Positions 15,188 through 21,415 of a stretch of DNA of 24,541 nucleotides are shown here, piece after piece; position 1 is the first letter of the stretch; the number at the start of each line of letters is the position of its first letter. Origin of the DNA: CAZKCI01 sp964551475. GTDB lineage: Bacteria; Auribacterota; Erginobacteria; Erginobacterales; CAZKCI01. Both the position numbers and the translations under genes were made by a program. The stretch covers positions 1 to 24,541 of the forward strand of contig CAZKCI010000144.1 in assembly GCA_964551475.1 (NCBI GenBank). The letters run 5' to 3'. The notes beneath the pieces are model-generated. The model was not told the origin of the DNA. It ran no database searches and was given only the letters and a program-made list of their open reading frames with translations.

Positions 15188-16021
15188 CTACCGCTGGCTG
15201 CGGCCGGTCATCTTCCCGTCGGGTCCGTAGAAGAAGGTGGCGTTCCCCCGCTGCTCCATCCTTCCCGTGGACTTCCCATCCGGGCCGAAGAAGGTGGTGA
15301 CGTCGCCGATCTTCTGGACCCGTCCGAGGGACTTCCCGTTGGGACCGTAGAGAAAGGACGTCTCCCCCTGGGTCACCACCCGCCCGGAGGGCGCGCCCCT
15401 CTGATCATAGACCATGGTCGTGTTCCCGGACTCCTGGATGCGCCCGGAGGGCTTCCCGTCCGGTCCGTAGAGGAGGACGGTGTTCCCCGATTTCTGGACC
15501 CGCCCCTGGACCTTGCCGTCCGGGCCGTAGAGAAAGGTGGCGTCCCCGGTCTTCTGGAAACGCCCGGCGGTCTTCCCGGAAGGGTCGTAGACCGTGGCGC
15601 TGCCGCCCTGCTGCTCGATCCGGCCGCCGGTTGCCGATCCGGTGGTCATCCGGTAATCGCCGCCCGACGAATCCCCCAGAACATTCTGGGCGCCCAGTCC
15701 GTAGAGGAGGCTCTGGCGGCTTTCCTCGGGAGTGAGCTCGAGCGCGGTCGAGCCCTGCCGGTAGAGGAGATCGGGGTTGACCGGCTGCTCGACGCCCTGG
15801 AGGGAGCTCGCGCCGGTTTCGGTCAGGACATTCTCCTCGCGCCGCTGCCGGGCGGCGGCGATGGCGGCGGCGTCCCCGGGGGAGAGCGGTGAGGGCGCGG
15901 CCTGGATTTTCGCCGGCGGCGGAGTCAGAGCGGGCAAGGGTGTGGACGCGGGCGACTGGCCGCGGGCGGGAAGCGGCGTCGCGAAAGCCGCCGCGCAGAG
16001 AACAAGCCATAGTCTGGTCAT
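15188..16021 (-). CDS. Exported protein with seven exact 20-residue beta-rich repeats
   Basis: A 277-residue protein. An N-terminal signal peptide (MTRLWLVLCAAAFATPLPARG) is followed by a Pro/Ala-rich linker. Residues encoded by 15206-15625 form seven repeats of exactly 20 residues without gaps, each of the pattern GRxxxxGNxTxxYGPDGKxx, with a partial eighth copy at the C-terminus. The pattern suggests stacked beta-hairpins, related in style to MORN or YD-type repeats. I recall similar GN-TTFYD-GR repeats in proteobacterial hypothetical proteins. Start ATG 16021 has an AAGGAGG ribosome site; the longer frame adds a segment before the signal peptide and is less likely. No catalytic motif was seen. 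Location is probably periplasm or cell surface. Confidence 0.8.
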   Translation of the reverse strand: MTRLWLVLCAAAFATPLPARGQSPASTPLPALTPPPAKIQAAPSPLSPGDAAAIAAARQRREENVLTETGASSLQGVEQPVNPDLLYRQGSTALELTPEESRQSLLYGLGAQNVLGDSSGGDYRMTTGSATGGRIEQQGGSATVYDPSGKTAGRFQKTGDATFLYGPDGKVQGRVQKSGNTVLLYGPDGKPSGRIQESGNTTMVYDQRGAPSGRVVTQGETSFLYGPNGKSLGRVQKIGDVTTFFGPDGKSTGRMEQRGNATFFYGPDGKMTGRSQR

Positions 16022-16052
16022 GGGGAGCCTCCTTGATTTTATCTCCACTTGT

Positions 16053-16081
16053 ATGATACCCCGGCCGACGGGGAGAGACAA
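16053..16081 (-). promoter_or_regulatory. Candidate promoter for the 20-residue-repeat protein
   Basis: On the minus strand TTGTCT (complement of 16076-16081) is followed after 17 bp by TATCAT (complement of 16053-16058). The start codon lies about 30 bases further on. Confidence 0.45.
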
Positions 16082-16107
16082 GCCCCGCCGGGACCGGGAT
16101 GGGCTTT

Positions 16108-16138
16108 GCTGCCGGTATTCCGGCAGCGGTGATATAAT
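16108..16138 (+). promoter_or_regulatory. Extended -10 promoter with adjacent dyad, for the lipoprotein gene
   Basis: A perfect TATAAT (16133-16138) is preceded by TGA, giving an extended -10 element. A perfect dyad GCTGCCGG-TATT-CCGGCAGC (16108-16127) lies in the -35 to -10 interval, where a repressor could bind. No good -35 is visible. ATG 16165 follows about 26 bases after the -10. Confidence 0.55.
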
Positions 16139-16164
16139 CCTTCGATCCCGACCGGGAGCGCGCT

Positions 16165-16506
16165 ATGCAGGCCGGATCGCTTTCCATAACCCTCGCGTTT
16201 GCCCTCGCCCTTCTCTCCTCCTGCGCCTCGTGTCCGCCCGCGCCCGAGGAGGTCGCGGAATTCTCGCAATCGTGGAAGGCCGCCGAGGACTGGGAGAGGG
16301 GATACCTGGTCCGGATCGACCTGATCCGGGATCATCTCGAGGGAAAGGGGGAAGCGGAGACGGTCGAGTTTCTCGGCCCGCCGGACGGCGGCGAAGGGCG
16401 CGCCTTCCTCTACCGCCTGGGCTGGCTTCCGGAGGGAAGAAACTGGTATCTCCGGGTGGCCTTCGACGCGGAGGGGCGGGTGGACGGTGTGTGGGCGGAC
16501 AGATAA
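16165..16506 (+). CDS. Small lipoprotein, BamE/SmpA-like pattern
   Basis: A 113-residue protein with a lipoprotein signal peptide; the lipobox is LSSC with Cys20. The mature part has a helical segment (WKAAEDWERGYLVRIDLIRDHL) and then VEFLGPPDGG, FLYRLGW and WYLRVAFDAEGRVDGVWAD. This helix-then-strands pattern, with a leucine-glycine-proline turn and a closing FDxxGRV, recalls SmpA/OmlA (BamE-like) small lipoproteins. The similarity is weak and by eye. It is transcribed divergently from the 20-residue-repeat protein. An octamer array starts 7 bp after its stop. Confidence 0.75.
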   Translation: MQAGSLSITLAFALALLSSCASCPPAPEEVAEFSQSWKAAEDWERGYLVRIDLIRDHLEGKGEAETVEFLGPPDGGEGRAFLYRLGWLPEGRNWYLRVAFDAEGRVDGVWADR

Positions 16507-16512
16507 ACAAAA

Positions 16513-16601
16513 GGAGTACTGGAGCGATGGAGTAGGGGAGTAATGGGTCACGTTGCTCAGCGCCACCCCATCACTCCAGTACTCCACTACTCCAATACTC
16601 C
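16513..16601. repeat. Octamer tandem arrays in inverted pair (GGAGTANT)
   Basis: The left half has GGAGTACT, GGAGCGAT, GGAGTAGG and GGAGTAAT (16513-16544). The right half has CCATCACT, CCAGTACT, CCACTACT and CCAATACT (16568-16599), the same unit on the opposite strand. The period is exactly 8 bp in both. The halves could fold into a large hairpin between two convergent genes and might act as a bidirectional terminator. Confidence 0.85.
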
Positions 16602-16609
16602 TTTTTTGC

Positions 16610-17170
16610 TTACTTCGTTCCCTGCTTGCCCTTTTTCTCCTTCTCCTCCTTCTCGGCGACGACCTGGAGACGGGAGAGGCGGATCGATTCAATCCGGTCG
16701 CCCACGTCGATCAGGGCGGCGTCGTCCTGGAACCCGCGCACCACGCCGCAGCGGTCGCGCCCGGAGTCGGTGAGCCAGGCCACCACGTTCCCGGTCTTGA
16801 CCTCGGTCGGGATGGACGGGCGCTTGGTCACCGGCGCTTGAGGACGGATGGCGTACTGATACCAGATCGGCTGCGTGTCCCCGCTCTCGGGAACCAGAAG
16901 CTTAGCCGATGCGGGAGCAGCGGCTTTCTTCCCCGCTTTCCCCTTCGCCTTCCGTCCGCGCTTCCGGCCTTTCTTCGGTTCGGCCTCGGCGGCCGCTTTC
17001 TTCGCCGTTTTCTTCTCGGCCCGGAGAGCGGCCTTCTGGGCTTTGGCCTTGGCTTTACCTTTACTTCTGCCTTTGGCCTGGGACCGGCCCTTCTTCCCAC
17101 CCCTGCCCGCTTTAGCCAGAGGCTTCTTCTCCTCCGCCACGGGCAACGTCTCGATTTTTTCTTCAGCCAT
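16610..17170 (-). CDS. Histone-H1-like Lys/Ala-rich protein with C-terminal SH3-like domain
   Basis: A 186-residue very basic protein. Residues about 15-90 are dominated by Lys, Ala, Arg and Gly (GRGGKKGRSQAKGRSKGKAK and onward), like bacterial histone-H1-like nucleoid proteins, and are probably disordered. Residues about 110-170 look folded (VKTGNVVAWLTDSGRDRCG followed by VVRGFQDDAALIDVGDRIE), short beta strands suggestive of an SH3-like barrel. The C-terminus is again charged. Start ATG 17170 has an AGGAGGTG ribosome site; the longer frame adds eight residues upstream of that site. DNA or RNA binding is inferred from composition only. Confidence 0.75.
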   Translation of the reverse strand: MAEEKIETLPVAEEKKPLAKAGRGGKKGRSQAKGRSKGKAKAKAQKAALRAEKKTAKKAAAEAEPKKGRKRGRKAKGKAGKKAAAPASAKLLVPESGDTQPIWYQYAIRPQAPVTKRPSIPTEVKTGNVVAWLTDSGRDRCGVVRGFQDDAALIDVGDRIESIRLSRLQVVAEKEEKEKKGKQGTK

Positions 17171-17228
17171 ATGACACCTCCTGATTTTCATCATACACGA
17201 AACAGGGGAGAAGTGTGAATGAAAATCC

Positions 17229-17255
17229 TTCGCGCAATTCGCGTAATTCGTAGTT
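17229..17255. repeat. Nonamer array (TTCGCGTAA)
   Basis: Units TTCGCGCAA, TTCGCGTAA and TTCGTAGTT in a 9-bp period, with the third degenerate. Just before it a 9-bp dyad pairs GATTTTCAT (17183-17191) with ATGAAAATC (17219-17227). It lies between divergent genes, upstream of the 17281-17309 promoter. Confidence 0.55.
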
Positions 17256-17280
17256 AATATTTATCCGGGCCAGATTCGAG

Positions 17281-17309
17281 TTGCCAGGGAGCGGTCGGTG
17301 GCCTACCAT
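17281..17309 (+). promoter_or_regulatory. Candidate promoter for the first outer-membrane protein gene
   Basis: TTGCCA (17281-17286; five of six consensus bases), a 17-bp spacer, then TACCAT (17304-17309; four of six). The start codon at 17355 is about 45 bases downstream. Confidence 0.5.
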
Positions 17310-17354
17310 GTTGCGGCATAAGCGGATAAACGCAACCGAAGCGGGAGGATGAAG

Positions 17355-18173
17355 ATGAAGAATCTGCTGGTGGCAGCGACCGCGGCCGCGGTTTTCCTGG
17401 CCGCGGGCTACGCGATGGCCCAGACCGCGGAAGGAGAAGCCCCCGCGGTTGGACAGGTCTCGACGCCGGAAGTACCCGCGCCGGAGGAAGGCGCGGCGGA
17501 GGAAGAGGAGTGCTCGGCCCTCTCCGGCGGCGTGGACCTGGGCGTCAACTCCGCCTACATCTGGCGGGGCGTCGAGCTCAACCCGGAAGGGGTTTTCCAG
17601 CCGGAGATCTGGCTGTCAGCCCTCGGCCTGGGGGCGCGGGTCTGGGGAAACATGGACCTGAGCGACAGCAACGATGAGCGCGGCGAGTTCAACGAGTTCG
17701 ACTTCGAGGGGTTCTACTCCTTCGAGGTGGACGAGCTCTCCGCCGCGCTGAGCTATGTCTATTATCACTATCCCCTGAGCGATTACGAGAAAAGCCAGGA
17801 GGTCACGGCCCAGCTCTCCTGGGGCGCTCCCCTCTCCGTGAACCTTCGGGCCTCCTACGATTTCGACCTGGTCAAGGGTACCTACCTCAAGCCCTCGGTT
17901 TCCTACGGGATCGAGGCCGATTCCATCACGATCACTCCCGAGGTGGGGATGGGATGGGCGTCTTCCAACAGCAACGAGAGCAACTTCGGTGTGGACCGGG
18001 ACGGCCTTTCCGACCTGACCGCTTGTATGGAGATCTGCGCCGATCTCACCCAGGGCTTCTACCTCACGCTCCGCGGAGAGTACTATGTGCTGGTCGACAA
18101 CCAGCTCCGGGAAGCGACCGGCACCGCCAAGGAAGGCATCTGGGGAGGAGCGAGCCTGGGTTGGGAGTTTTAA
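17355..18173 (+). CDS. Outer-membrane beta-barrel protein, TorF/Gcw_chp-like putative porin
   Basis: A 272-residue protein with a signal peptide (MKNLLVAATAAAVFLAAGYAMAQ), an acidic Glu/Pro/Ala-rich spacer and then alternating amphipathic strands. SGGVDLGVNSAYIWRGVEL followed by FQPEIWLSALGLGARVWGNM matches the opening of the TIGR02001-type putative porins. The C-terminus ends GWEF, the terminal aromatic that the BAM machinery recognises. ATG 17355 is preferred to ATG 17349 because GGGAGG (17343-17348) is then correctly spaced. It heads a cluster of barrel genes. What it transports is unknown. Confidence 0.8.
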   Translation: MKNLLVAATAAAVFLAAGYAMAQTAEGEAPAVGQVSTPEVPAPEEGAAEEEECSALSGGVDLGVNSAYIWRGVELNPEGVFQPEIWLSALGLGARVWGNMDLSDSNDERGEFNEFDFEGFYSFEVDELSAALSYVYYHYPLSDYEKSQEVTAQLSWGAPLSVNLRASYDFDLVKGTYLKPSVSYGIEADSITITPEVGMGWASSNSNESNFGVDRDGLSDLTACMEICADLTQGFYLTLRGEYYVLVDNQLREATGTAKEGIWGGASLGWEF

Positions 18174-18246
18174 TTATCCTAACGGACGATAATGGCTCTT
18201 GCAGTCTCCGGGTAGTGTCGATATTGTATCCGGCCATGCAGTCAAA

Positions 18247-18276
18247 CAGGCCCGATGACGGGCCTGAAAAAGGAGG
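18247..18276 (+). promoter_or_regulatory. Hairpin directly before the ribosome site of the second barrel gene
   Basis: CAGGCCCG-ATGA-CGGGCCTG (18247-18266) forms a perfect 8-bp stem, followed at once by AAAAAGGAGGAAG and ATG 18281. It could stabilise the messenger, attenuate transcription (the A-rich tail argues against a terminator), or bind a regulator near the ribosome site. Confidence 0.6.
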
Positions 18277-18280
18277 AAGT

Positions 18281-18862
18281 ATGAGGAAACTGATGTGTCT
18301 GGCGTTGGGAGCGGTGTGCGCGGTCTTCGCGGGCGCGTCCTCTTTCGCGGCGGGGTCCGGCCTGGAAGTGCACGGGCTTTACGCCTTCAACTTCAACGAT
18401 GACGAGAGCGACGGCTCCAACGTCGACAACACCTTCGGCGGGGGCGCCTCGTTCGTCTTCAACCTAAGCGATAACGTCAAGTTCGACCTCGGCGGGGATT
18501 ACCTCAAGGTGCAAGACAAGGATGACTCCGATTGGAAGGCCCAGCTCATCCCGGTCTGCGCCGCCCTCCGTTTCGGCGGCAACCTGGAGCAGGTCTTTCT
18601 CTACGCTGGAGGCGGAGCGGGCTACAGCTTCAACTCGGCGGACATCAAGGGGGTAGACTCGTCGGATGCCGACTTCGAGAACAGCATGATCTACTTCGCA
18701 TGCGGCGGCGCCGAGTTCGGCCTGAGTGAGAGCCTCTATATCCGAGCCGAATTCCGCTACAACTGGCTCAAACCCGAGTTCAAGGTCGATAGCATGGATT
18801 ACAAGCAGGACATCAAGTTCGACCACATGCAGGTCAGGGCGGGCCTCGGTTTCAACTTCTAA
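18281..18862 (+). CDS. Outer-membrane beta-barrel protein, tandem paralogue 1
   Basis: A 193-residue protein with a signal peptide (MRKLMCLALGAVCAVFAGASSFAAG) and a short barrel of about eight strands (inferred from length), ending in GFNF. Shared segments with the gene at 19089 are VFNLS, GGDY, LIPV-AALR-GGNL, GGGAGYSFN, RAEFRYNW and IKFDHMQVRAGLG, so the two are tandem duplicates. The size and pattern resemble small OmpA-barrel/OmpW-like proteins. The start has an AAAGGAGG site just after a hairpin. No function is assigned. Confidence 0.8.
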   Translation: MRKLMCLALGAVCAVFAGASSFAAGSGLEVHGLYAFNFNDDESDGSNVDNTFGGGASFVFNLSDNVKFDLGGDYLKVQDKDDSDWKAQLIPVCAALRFGGNLEQVFLYAGGGAGYSFNSADIKGVDSSDADFENSMIYFACGGAEFGLSESLYIRAEFRYNWLKPEFKVDSMDYKQDIKFDHMQVRAGLGFNF

Positions 18863-18900
18863 ATATTTCATGTCCCGATCATAATCGGGCACGAAATATT
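18862..18900. repeat. Imperfect inverted repeat after the barrel paralogue 1 gene
   Basis: AATATTTC-ATGT-CCCGAT pairs with ATCGGG-CAC-GAAATATT around a CATA loop, with one bulge and one mismatch. It directly follows the stop codon and precedes a second, stronger hairpin. Confidence 0.6.
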
Positions 18901-18911
18901 CGGGATTCAGG

Positions 18912-18941
18912 GCGGGGAGCGGCGGAAGCCGCTCCCCGCTT
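18912..18941 (+). terminator. Probable terminator hairpin, GGGGAGCGGC type
   Basis: Arms GCGGGGAGCGGC and GCCGCTCCCCGC (12 bp, perfect) enclose a GGAA loop. Only two T follow, so intrinsic termination may be weak. The same core recurs after the second paralogue (19761-19803). Confidence 0.6.
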
Positions 18942-19088
18942 GTGTATGATGATGGCGGCCTCTTCCGCCCGGTCGGGGATAAAATTTGAATGCATAAAGG
19001 ACGGAAAACGTCCAAAATATTAGGGGTAGGAGAACAACCGCCCCGAGGGGAGACGATGCCTCCCATCGGGACAAGGGAGGGAAGAGAC

Positions 19089-19664
19089 ATGAAGAAATGG
19101 CTTTGTCTGGCGCTGGCGGCGTCCGGCGCGCTCGCCGTGGGGTCCGTCTCCCGGGCCCAGACCGCGGGGATCGAGGCCCACGGCCTCTTCGCCTTCGGCT
19201 TCGACGGGGAGGTGGAGGGCGTCGGCGACAGCGACCTCGACAACGGCGGCGGCTTCGGCGGCGGTGTGGTCTTCAACCTGAGCGAATTCGTGAAGGCCGA
19301 CGTGGGCGGGGACTGGATCCGGACCGAGTACAAGGACGTTGACAAGGCCGATGTCACGCTGATCCCGGTGACCGCGGCCCTCCGGGTGGGGGGAAACCTG
19401 GACATGCTCTACGCCTACATCGGCGGCGGCGCGGGCTACAGCTTCAACGACATCGATGTCTCCGGCCTCAAGCTCAAGGACGCGCCGATCTACTTCGCCC
19501 TGGTCGGCTCGGAAATCGAGCTCGGAGAGCTGGTGGTTCTGAGGGGCGAGTTCCGCTACAACTGGATCCGTCCCGACCTGGAGGTGACCGGATTCGGCGA
19601 CGACGAGGCCGAGATCAAGCTCGACCACATGCAGTTCCGCCTGGGTCTCGGGCTCTATTTCTAA
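19089..19664 (+). CDS. Outer-membrane beta-barrel protein, tandem paralogue 2
   Basis: A 191-residue protein with a signal peptide (MKKWLCLALAASGALAVGSVSRAQ) and a short barrel ending in GLYF. It is clearly paralogous to the gene at 18281 over its whole length, with changes mainly in acidic loop regions. ATG 19089 is chosen for its GGGAGGGAAG ribosome site and because a signal peptide begins there; the longer in-frame extension from 18990 shows no protein character. A TAAAAT -10-like site (18980-18985) lies about 100 bp upstream, so it may have its own promoter. Confidence 0.8.
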   Translation: MKKWLCLALAASGALAVGSVSRAQTAGIEAHGLFAFGFDGEVEGVGDSDLDNGGGFGGGVVFNLSEFVKADVGGDWIRTEYKDVDKADVTLIPVTAALRVGGNLDMLYAYIGGGAGYSFNDIDVSGLKLKDAPIYFALVGSEIELGELVVLRGEFRYNWIRPDLEVTGFGDDEAEIKLDHMQFRLGLGLYF

Positions 19665-19689
19665 TGCCGGCATTCCCTGCGCGGTGTAG

Positions 19690-19708
19690 GCCGGTTCTGT
19701 GAACCGGC
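19690..19708. repeat. Small palindrome GCCGGTTC-TGT-GAACCGGC
   Basis: A perfect 8-bp stem with a TGT loop lies 26 bp after the second barrel paralogue, preceded by GTAG. It looks like the core of another REP-type repeat, but only one copy is in the window. Confidence 0.5.
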
Positions 19709-19760
19709 GGCCAAGGCCCGTCGCCGGCGCATCCGCGGAACGCAGGATAGTCTTAAATAG

Positions 19761-19803
19761 CGAAGGCGGGGAGCGGCGGATCGGCCGCTCCCCGCCTTCG
19801 TTT
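19761..19803 (+). terminator. Terminator hairpin, 17-bp perfect stem, GGGGAGCGGC type
   Basis: CGAAGGCGGGGAGCGGC (19761-19777) pairs perfectly with 19784-19800 around a GGATCG loop, followed by TTT. It shares the GCGGGGAGCGGC core with the hairpin after the first paralogue. Confidence 0.75.
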
Positions 19804-19805
19804 AC

Positions 19806-19824
19806 GCCGACGCTCGGCGTCGGC
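19806..19824 (-). terminator. Hairpin at the 3' end of the minus-strand barrel gene
   Basis: GCCGACGC-TCG-GCGTCGGC, an 8-bp perfect stem directly beside the stop codon of the convergent gene. It has no T tract on the minus strand, so its role as a terminator is uncertain. Confidence 0.45.
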
Positions 19825-19825
19825 T

Positions 19826-20635
19826 TCAGAAAATAAGCTTGAGGGCCGCCCCGAACTCGGTGGACTCGTTCCGGGGCTCGATGACCTCGCCCACCGCCCA
19901 TCCGTTCTGGGTCAGCGTGGCCGTCTCGGAATCCTCGATCTTCCAGTAGTTCACGAACGGCTCGACCGCGAAGCCGATCTCGCCGTCGCCTCCCCTCTTC
20001 CCGATCCGGACCGACCCCTTGATGCCGTATCCCTTGTCCTGATCATTCTCCGGATCGTTATACTCGGCCGCCACGTCGCTGAAATGGCTGACCTGCTGTC
20101 CCCGCCAGAAGATGTCGTATTCCACCCGGGCGGAGAAAAACCAACCATCCCCGAGGTCGGCGATCAGCTCCCCTCCCAGGGGGCTGTAGAAATAGTTCGC
20201 CTCCCGCTCGTAGCCGCCGGATGCTTTCTCCTGCAGCCCGTCGTTCAGGTAGCGGTAGCCGAGGCCGGTGAAGGGGGTGAGCGTGATCTCGGTGGAGACG
20301 ACGTCGAGGCCGATCAGCCCCCGCCCTTCCAGCAGATAGTCCGGGATGTCCGAAATCGTGAGCGGAACTCCGTCCCAGGTCGCGCCGCTGTACTCGACCT
20401 CCCCCCAGGCCCCGCGCGCCTCCAGGCCGAGCATGATCGCGCTCCCGCCCCGCCAGGAGAAATCACCCGCCAGGCCGTACATCATCCCTTTCTCGTCCAT
20501 CAGCCCCGGCTCTTCGTACTTGATGTGGGAGACGCTGAGGCCGAGGTCGAAGACCGGCCCCTCCCGGGATTCGGCCGCTGACGCGACCGCGAGAGCCGCC
20601 AGGAGACAAAGCGTGACCGACCATATGCCCTTCAT
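19826..20635 (-). CDS. Outer-membrane beta-barrel protein, convergent with the paralogue pair
   Basis: A 269-residue protein with a signal peptide (MKGIWSVTLCLLAALAVASA) and alternating strands rich in Gly, Tyr and acidic loops (FTGLGYRYLND, FYSPLGGELIADL, FFSARVEYDIFWRG). It ends in LKLIF, a typical barrel C-terminus. The start has an AAAGGAGG ribosome site. It is longer than, and not evidently homologous to, the two neighbouring paralogues. No ligand or transport role can be assigned. Confidence 0.78.
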   Translation of the reverse strand: MKGIWSVTLCLLAALAVASAAESREGPVFDLGLSVSHIKYEEPGLMDEKGMMYGLAGDFSWRGGSAIMLGLEARGAWGEVEYSGATWDGVPLTISDIPDYLLEGRGLIGLDVVSTEITLTPFTGLGYRYLNDGLQEKASGGYEREANYFYSPLGGELIADLGDGWFFSARVEYDIFWRGQQVSHFSDVAAEYNDPENDQDKGYGIKGSVRIGKRGGDGEIGFAVEPFVNYWKIEDSETATLTQNGWAVGEVIEPRNESTEFGAALKLIF

Positions 20636-20659
20636 GTCCGCCTCCTTTGTTCTGTCCTT

Positions 20660-20681
20660 CCGCGGACCTTAAGGTCCGCGG
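20660..20681. repeat. Perfect 22-bp palindrome upstream of the minus-strand barrel gene
   Basis: CCGCGGACCTT meets AAGGTCCGCGG with no loop. It lies 25 bp upstream of ATG 20635, in the position of an operator or of a transcribed leader element. Single copy here. Confidence 0.7.
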
Positions 20682-20715
20682 CTACGGTACTGAAAACAAG
20701 CACTCCGGGAGTCGA

Positions 20716-20757
20716 ATATTTTGCCGCTGAGCGCGTTAGCGGTCAGCAGCAAAATAT
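20716..20757 (-). repeat. Inverted repeat overlapping the 3' end of the NUDIX gene
   Basis: ATATTTTGC (20716-20724) pairs with GCAAAATAT (20749-20757), and inside it GCTGA pairs with TCAGC, with one C-A mismatch. The NUDIX stop codon (20743-20745) lies within it. It may end the NUDIX transcript. Confidence 0.5.
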
Positions 20758-21288
20758 AAACCAGCAGGCGACATCCACGAACGACCCTCTCTTCCTCTCT
20801 TCTTCGAAGAAGGCCCGCATCTGAGCGGGTTTTTTCAGCACCACTTCGATCTCCTCCTCCGGCTCCAGGGACTGGAGGGGGGAACGGTTGGCGGGGTCGT
20901 TTTCGTCCACGTCGAGCTTCAGGACGCGCACGTCGCAGTCGAGGATGGCGGGGTTGATCTTCAGGGGAGGGGACTCCTCGATCACCCGGCCGGCATAGCC
21001 GGTCTCCTCCTTGAGCTCTCTCACCGCGTGAACCCGCGGGTCGACTCCGGCGGGGAGTATCCCGGCGGGCAAAGCGATGACGTGATTGTTCACGCCCGCC
21101 CGGAACTGGCGGACCAGGACGTACCTTTGGGAGGGGAGGAGGCGGGCGAGGACGATGATCACCGTCTCCTCCCGGGCCCGTTCCACCACCTCCCAGTTCA
21201 CCTCCGCTCCGTCGGGCGAGCGGTAGGTCGCCTCGGCGATGGAGAGCCAGCGGCCCTGGAAGACTCTTTTTTTCTTGCGCTCTCTCAC
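20743..21288 (-). CDS. NUDIX hydrolase, ADP-ribose pyrophosphatase-like
   Basis: A 181-residue cytoplasmic NUDIX protein. The N-terminal half (VVERAREETVIIVLARLLPS and YVLVRQFRAGV) is typical of ADP-ribose/nucleoside-diphosphate-sugar pyrophosphatases. The NUDIX box GILPAGVDPRVHAVRELKEE (continuing TGY) keeps the catalytic REL-x-EE-x-G core. The conserved Glu six residues after the first Gly is Val. The start is GTG 21288, preceded by a run of eight C on the coding strand and no Shine-Dalgarno site. The C-terminus ends in an unusual CWFIFCC. Substrate unknown. Confidence 0.85.
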   Translation of the reverse strand: MRERKKKRVFQGRWLSIAEATYRSPDGAEVNWEVVERAREETVIIVLARLLPSQRYVLVRQFRAGVNNHVIALPAGILPAGVDPRVHAVRELKEETGYAGRVIEESPPLKINPAILDCDVRVLKLDVDENDPANRSPLQSLEPEEEIEVVLKKPAQMRAFFEEERKRGSFVDVACWFIFCC

Positions 21289-21303
21289 GGGGGGGGCCGG
21301 CCT

Positions 21304-21348
21304 ATGGACACTATGGACTAGATGGACGATATGGACGCAATGGACGAA
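21304..21348. repeat. Nonamer tandem array (ATGGACNNN)
   Basis: ATGGAC recurs at 21304, 21313, 21322, 21331 and 21340, exactly every 9 bp, with three variable bases between copies. It lies between the divergent NUDIX and GT-C-like genes. Read on the minus strand, the array is in frame with the NUDIX gene and free of stops. Confidence 0.9.
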
Positions 21349-21415
21349 AAGCGACCCCGCCGTGCGCCGCAGTCCGCGTGTTTCAAACCGGCTACTGTGA
21401 TAGTCTTATTATAAC

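Noticed and set aside
18990..19088. Upstream in-frame start for barrel paralogue 2.
   Set aside because: ATG 19089 has a strong ribosome site and begins a signal peptide, whereas the extension would bury that signal.
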